Source: an uncultured Eubacteriales bacterium
GTDB lineage: Bacteria; Bacillota; Clostridia; Oscillospirales; Oscillospiraceae
Direction: 5' to 3'
Assembly: GCA_900544765.1 (NCBI GenBank)
Contig: UQWI01000001.1
Coordinates: 186,001-250,000 of the forward strand
Length of the DNA: 64,000 bases
The translations under genes and the position numbers were made by a program. The notes under the pieces are model-generated. The model made no database searches and was not told where the DNA came from. It saw only the letters and a program-made list of their open reading frames with translations. The stretch's first letter is position 1. The number at the start of each line of letters is the position of its first letter. Below are positions 61,393-64,000 of this stretch, piece after piece.

Positions 61393-62610
61393 TTATATCT
61401 CCTTCAGCTTCCTGAAGGCGTTGCTTATTGCGTCCTGTGTGCCGAAGGCCCCGGCCTTGGTGACCATTTTGACGCCCGCCGCCTGTCCGCCTATGACGCG
61501 CATCATAGGTATGCCGACGCTGACCTCGCTGAGTATTTCGCTTCCGTCCGCGCCCAGCGCTTCCAGCAGGCCCAGGGCCGTATCGCCGCCGGTCACAAAC
61601 ACGCCGGACACGACGCCCTGTTCCAACACGGCGGCTGCCAGCTCGCCCATCTTTCCGCGCACATAGTCGCTCACCTGCGGCAGGGCCATACCGTGCCTCT
61701 CGCCTTCGGCCCTGGCGAGCTCAAGCTCCTCACGCTCCAGGGTGCTGCTGCTGACAATCATTGTGTCCGCCCCTGCCCTGAGGCTTTCGACGGCCTGGGC
61801 GACGTACTCTTCGGCCGTCTTGGCCCCGCTCAGCAGCTCATGGAAGGGGACGACAACCGTTTTCACTCCTGTCGCCTCAGCAGCTCGCACCTGCCCGCCC
61901 GTGACGTCGCTGACGCTTGCAATAACCCCGAGTACAGGCGGGATTGTGCTCTCAAGGGTCATGATGTTGTCCGCCATGGCCGCAGTGCCTATATAGAGCG
62001 TGCGCTTTCCTGTGGCCTTGGCGGCGGAAATGATATTCTGCATATCCGCGTCGGACACGGCGTCAAAGGTGAACACGCGCCCTCCGTCCAGGCTGAAGCC
62101 GCTGCGCACAGCCTCAAGGCCTATGTGCGTCACGCTCTCGTCATACGCGGCGGAGAGCAGCCTGTTTATGTTGTCCTCGGTAACGGGGTTTTTCGGGTCC
62201 CTGGCCAATTCGGTCTCCGTCAGCGGTACGCCCTTCAGGCAGTGTATGCCGTTCTCGGTCGTGCGCCCCAGCGCCGGTAGCGCCGGAGCAAATATGACTA
62301 GCTCCGGCTTATAGAACTTGTCCATTGCGGCTACCTCTGCGGCGATGTTCCCGCGAAGAGTGGAGTCAACCTTCTTGATGACGTACTTGTAGTCATCAAA
62401 ATTCACCTGCTCGCAGGCCGCGCTCACGGAAGCCGACGCGGTCTCGGCCGTGGTGCCTCGGCTCTCGGTATCCACGACGAGGCAGCCAGTGCCGACGGGC
62501 AGCTTTTTGCCGGAAAATATGACGCTTGTAGCCAGACCACGGCGGCGAAGCTGTACGCCCGTGTCGTTGGCGCCTGTAAAATCGTCGGCTATTATCAGGT
62601 ATCTGTCCAT
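61393..62610 (-). CDS. DUF1537 four-carbon acid sugar kinase (threonate/erythronate kinase-like)
   Basis: 405 residues from the ATG 62608-62610 behind GGGGGTGAGCCT. N-terminal substrate domain LIIADDFTGANDTGVQLRRRG, VDTESRG, KVDSTLRGNIAAEV; C-terminal nucleotide domain GVFVTGGDTALGLLEALG and MMRVIGGQAAGVKMVTKAGAFG. DUF1537 enzymes phosphorylate D-threonate, D-erythronate or related acids at C4. The stop-start overlap with pdxA upstream and the partner dehydrogenase support a threonate/erythronate route to dihydroxyacetone phosphate. Confidence 0.9.
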   Translation of the reverse strand: MDRYLIIADDFTGANDTGVQLRRRGLATSVIFSGKKLPVGTGCLVVDTESRGTTAETASASVSAACEQVNFDDYKYVIKKVDSTLRGNIAAEVAAMDKFYKPELVIFAPALPALGRTTENGIHCLKGVPLTETELARDPKNPVTEDNINRLLSAAYDESVTHIGLEAVRSGFSLDGGRVFTFDAVSDADMQNIISAAKATGKRTLYIGTAAMADNIMTLESTIPPVLGVIASVSDVTGGQVRAAEATGVKTVVVPFHELLSGAKTAEEYVAQAVESLRAGADTMIVSSSTLEREELELARAEGERHGMALPQVSDYVRGKMGELAAAVLEQGVVSGVFVTGGDTALGLLEALGADGSEILSEVSVGIPMMRVIGGQAAGVKMVTKAGAFGTQDAISNAFRKLKEI

Positions 62611-62614
62611 AGGC

Positions 62615-63643
62615 TCACCCCCTGTGGCGCGCAAGCTGGGCGGCGCAGTTTATTGAGTTCACGAGGCTGAGCTCGCTCGCGTTGCCATGCCCGGCGTGTC
62701 CCATCGCGGTGCCGTGGTCGACGCTGACCCGGATAATAGGCAGGCCGCAGGTGATGTTCACGCCCGCAACGGCGTCCCATTCGCCCTTTTCCTCATTGTA
62801 CACAAATCCCACGACTTTCATCGGTATGTGGCCCTGGTCGTGATACATGGCCACGACGATGTCGAACCAGCCGCCGCGCATTTTGCTGAACACGGTGTCC
62901 GGAGCGACCGGGCCTGTCGCATCTATGCCTTCGGCCTTGGCGGCCTCCACGGCCGGGGCTATCTCGTCCAGGTCCTCCCTGCCGAAAAGCCCGTTTTCAC
63001 CGCAGTGCGGGTTCAGTCCCGCCACGCCGACGCGCGGGTTCTCAATGCCGAGCTGCCGGCAGGCGTCGGCGGCAATGCGTATGCACTCGAGCACGCGCTC
63101 CTTTTTCACACGGTCGCAGGCCTCTCGGAGCGAGACGTGCGTGGACACATGCACGACGCGCATGTTCTCGTGCATGAGCATCATGGTGTACTTCTTCGTG
63201 TTGGTATAGTGCGCATAGATTTCGGTGTGCCCCGAAAAATGGTGCCCTGCCAGGTTTATGGCCTCTTTGTTGAGCGGGTTTGTGACCGTGCCGTCAACCT
63301 CCTTGGCCATTGCCAGCTCAATCGCCTTGACGACGCACTTGAAAGCGGCTTCGCCAGCGACGGCGCTGACCTTGCCGGGGACAACCTCCTCCATCTTTTC
63401 GAGGCCGGGATCGAGCACATCTATTACGCCGCACTCAAACCTTGCCTCGGCAACGGAGCCGATTTCGTTTATCCTGATATCCGGCTTCCCCGTGAATTCT
63501 GTGGCGCGCCTCATAATAAACGGCGAGCCCACGACAAGCGGGCGGCAGTCGTCGTAAATTGCCGGGTCGGCGAGCGCCTTGACAGCAATCTCCGGGCCAA
63601 CGCCGGCGGGGTCTCCCATAGTAATTGCCAGAATCGGCTTCAT
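62615..63643 (-). CDS. PdxA2-type 4-phospho-acid dehydrogenase
   Basis: 342 residues of the PdxA family (AITMGDPAGVGPEIAVKAL, GHTEIYAHYTN, RVVHVSTHVSLREAC, GVAGLNPHCGENGLFG, GPVAPDTVFS, YHDQGHIPMKVVGF, RVSVDHGTAMGHAG). Metal-binding His residues are in GHTE and NPHCGE and DHG. In vitamin B6 synthesis PdxA acts on 4-phosphohydroxythreonine; PdxA2 paralogues next to DUF1537 kinases oxidise threonate- or erythronate-4-phosphate to dihydroxyacetone phosphate and CO2. The neighbouring kinase makes PdxA2 the better call. Confidence 0.88.
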   Translation of the reverse strand: MKPILAITMGDPAGVGPEIAVKALADPAIYDDCRPLVVGSPFIMRRATEFTGKPDIRINEIGSVAEARFECGVIDVLDPGLEKMEEVVPGKVSAVAGEAAFKCVVKAIELAMAKEVDGTVTNPLNKEAINLAGHHFSGHTEIYAHYTNTKKYTMMLMHENMRVVHVSTHVSLREACDRVKKERVLECIRIAADACRQLGIENPRVGVAGLNPHCGENGLFGREDLDEIAPAVEAAKAEGIDATGPVAPDTVFSKMRGGWFDIVVAMYHDQGHIPMKVVGFVYNEEKGEWDAVAGVNITCGLPIIRVSVDHGTAMGHAGHGNASELSLVNSINCAAQLARHRG

Positions 63644-63653
63644 CCGTACCGCC

Positions 63654-64000
63654 TCACATTCCCGCCACGCTCAACGCGCGCAGCACGTTCTCAACCGCAA
63701 AGCCCAGATTTTCCTCGCTGTGCTCCTTGAGCACGGAGAAATCCTGAGGCAGTCGGTTGATGGGGAAAATAGCGGTGACACCCTCGCCGTAAGCCGCGTC
63801 AACATCGTAGTCTGCGCCGCCGACAATTGCAATGACGGGTTTATCCTGCTTTGCAGCGCGCCTTGCGACACCGATTACCACCTTGCCGCGCAGGCTCTGA
63901 GAGTCTATCTTGCCTTCGCCGGTGAAAATTATGTCCGCATCCGCGATGGCTTTGTCGAACTCGACGGTGTCGAGCACGGTCTCTATGCCCATCTGGAGAC
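63654..64000 (-). CDS. Glycerate 2-kinase (GarK/GlxK type), C-terminal fragment (cut by window edge)
   Basis: The visible 115 residues match the end of glycerate kinases of the GlxK family (LQMGIETVLDTVEFDKAIAD, IIFTGEGKIDSQSLRGKVVIGVA, VIAIVGGADYDV). The 5' part lies beyond 64000. It phosphorylates D-glycerate to 2-phosphoglycerate, feeding lower glycolysis. It lies 10 bases before pdxA2 and would take up glycerate released from sugar-acid aldol cleavage in this operon. Confidence 0.88.
   Translation of the reverse strand, partial: LQMGIETVLDTVEFDKAIADADIIFTGEGKIDSQSLRGKVVIGVARRAAKQDKPVIAIVGGADYDVDAAYGEGVTAIFPINRLPQDFSVLKEHSEENLGFAVENVLRALSVAGM

Overview
The window looks like chromosome from an anaerobic, spore-forming member of the Clostridia with a fairly high GC content, probably Oscillospiraceae-like. 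The evidence is conserved Gram-positive housekeeping synteny (smc-ftsY-rdgB-yhbY-nadD/yqeK-rsfS-leuS; topA-trmFO-plsX-acpP-rnc), a SpoVAC sporulation gene, 2-hydroxyacyl-CoA dehydratase components typical of strict anaerobes, strong Shine-Dalgarno sites, and frequent GTG/TTG starts. I found no tRNA, rRNA, CRISPR array, prophage or insertion sequence.

Layout. 1-7255 (minus strand): a sugar-acid catabolic cluster. A LysR regulator is followed by a DapA/KDG-aldolase-type lyase, a PfkB/KDG-type kinase, a Cof-type HAD phosphatase, a D-2-hydroxyacid dehydrogenase, a YhcH/YiaL protein, a zinc alcohol dehydrogenase and a TctB/TctA transporter that runs off the left edge. 7256-8226 is gene-poor, with remnants. 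8227-12534 holds a LysR regulator with a cysteine-rich tail, divergent from an SLC13-type transporter and an FAD-dependent oxidoreductase. 12700-15297 encodes an EF-G/TetM-like GTPase fused to a C-terminal NYN (YacP/Rae1-like) nuclease domain, the most striking protein here. 15342-26371 holds a GH3 beta-glycosidase, a secreted protein of unknown function, a FecCD-type metal/chelate ABC importer with an FmdE-like protein, a divergent TIGR04076-like protein, a MATE exporter, a flavin reductase-like protein and a third LysR. 26536-30652 encodes MarR plus a heterodimeric ABC exporter. 30772-37786 holds a HAD phosphatase, an orphan SpoVAC, a 2-hydroxyacyl-CoA dehydratase-like operon with a small membrane protein and a CGGC protein, and three related small membrane proteins of unknown family.

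37863-59600 (mostly minus) is the housekeeping core: rpsU alone from its own promoter; the smc-to-leuS operon; an inserted AEC-family transporter and two small membrane genes; then an operon from an rRNA/tRNA methyltransferase through dprA, topA, trmFO, plsX, acpP and rnc to an Elp3-like radical SAM gene, closed by a terminator. 59857-64000 (minus) is a second acid-sugar cluster: glycerate 2-kinase (partial), PdxA2, a DUF1537 kinase and the two UxaA-type dehydratase subunits.

The two acid-sugar clusters could send hexonate/uronate and C4-acid (threonate/erythronate) substrates into central metabolism. Candidate promoters and dyads are listed where they fit the gene layout. They include a LysR T-N11-A box at about -65 of the first cluster and a 17-bp dyad that carries the -35 boxes of two divergent promoters (LysR and MarR). 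All functions are assigned by reading motifs and synteny; no database search was possible.
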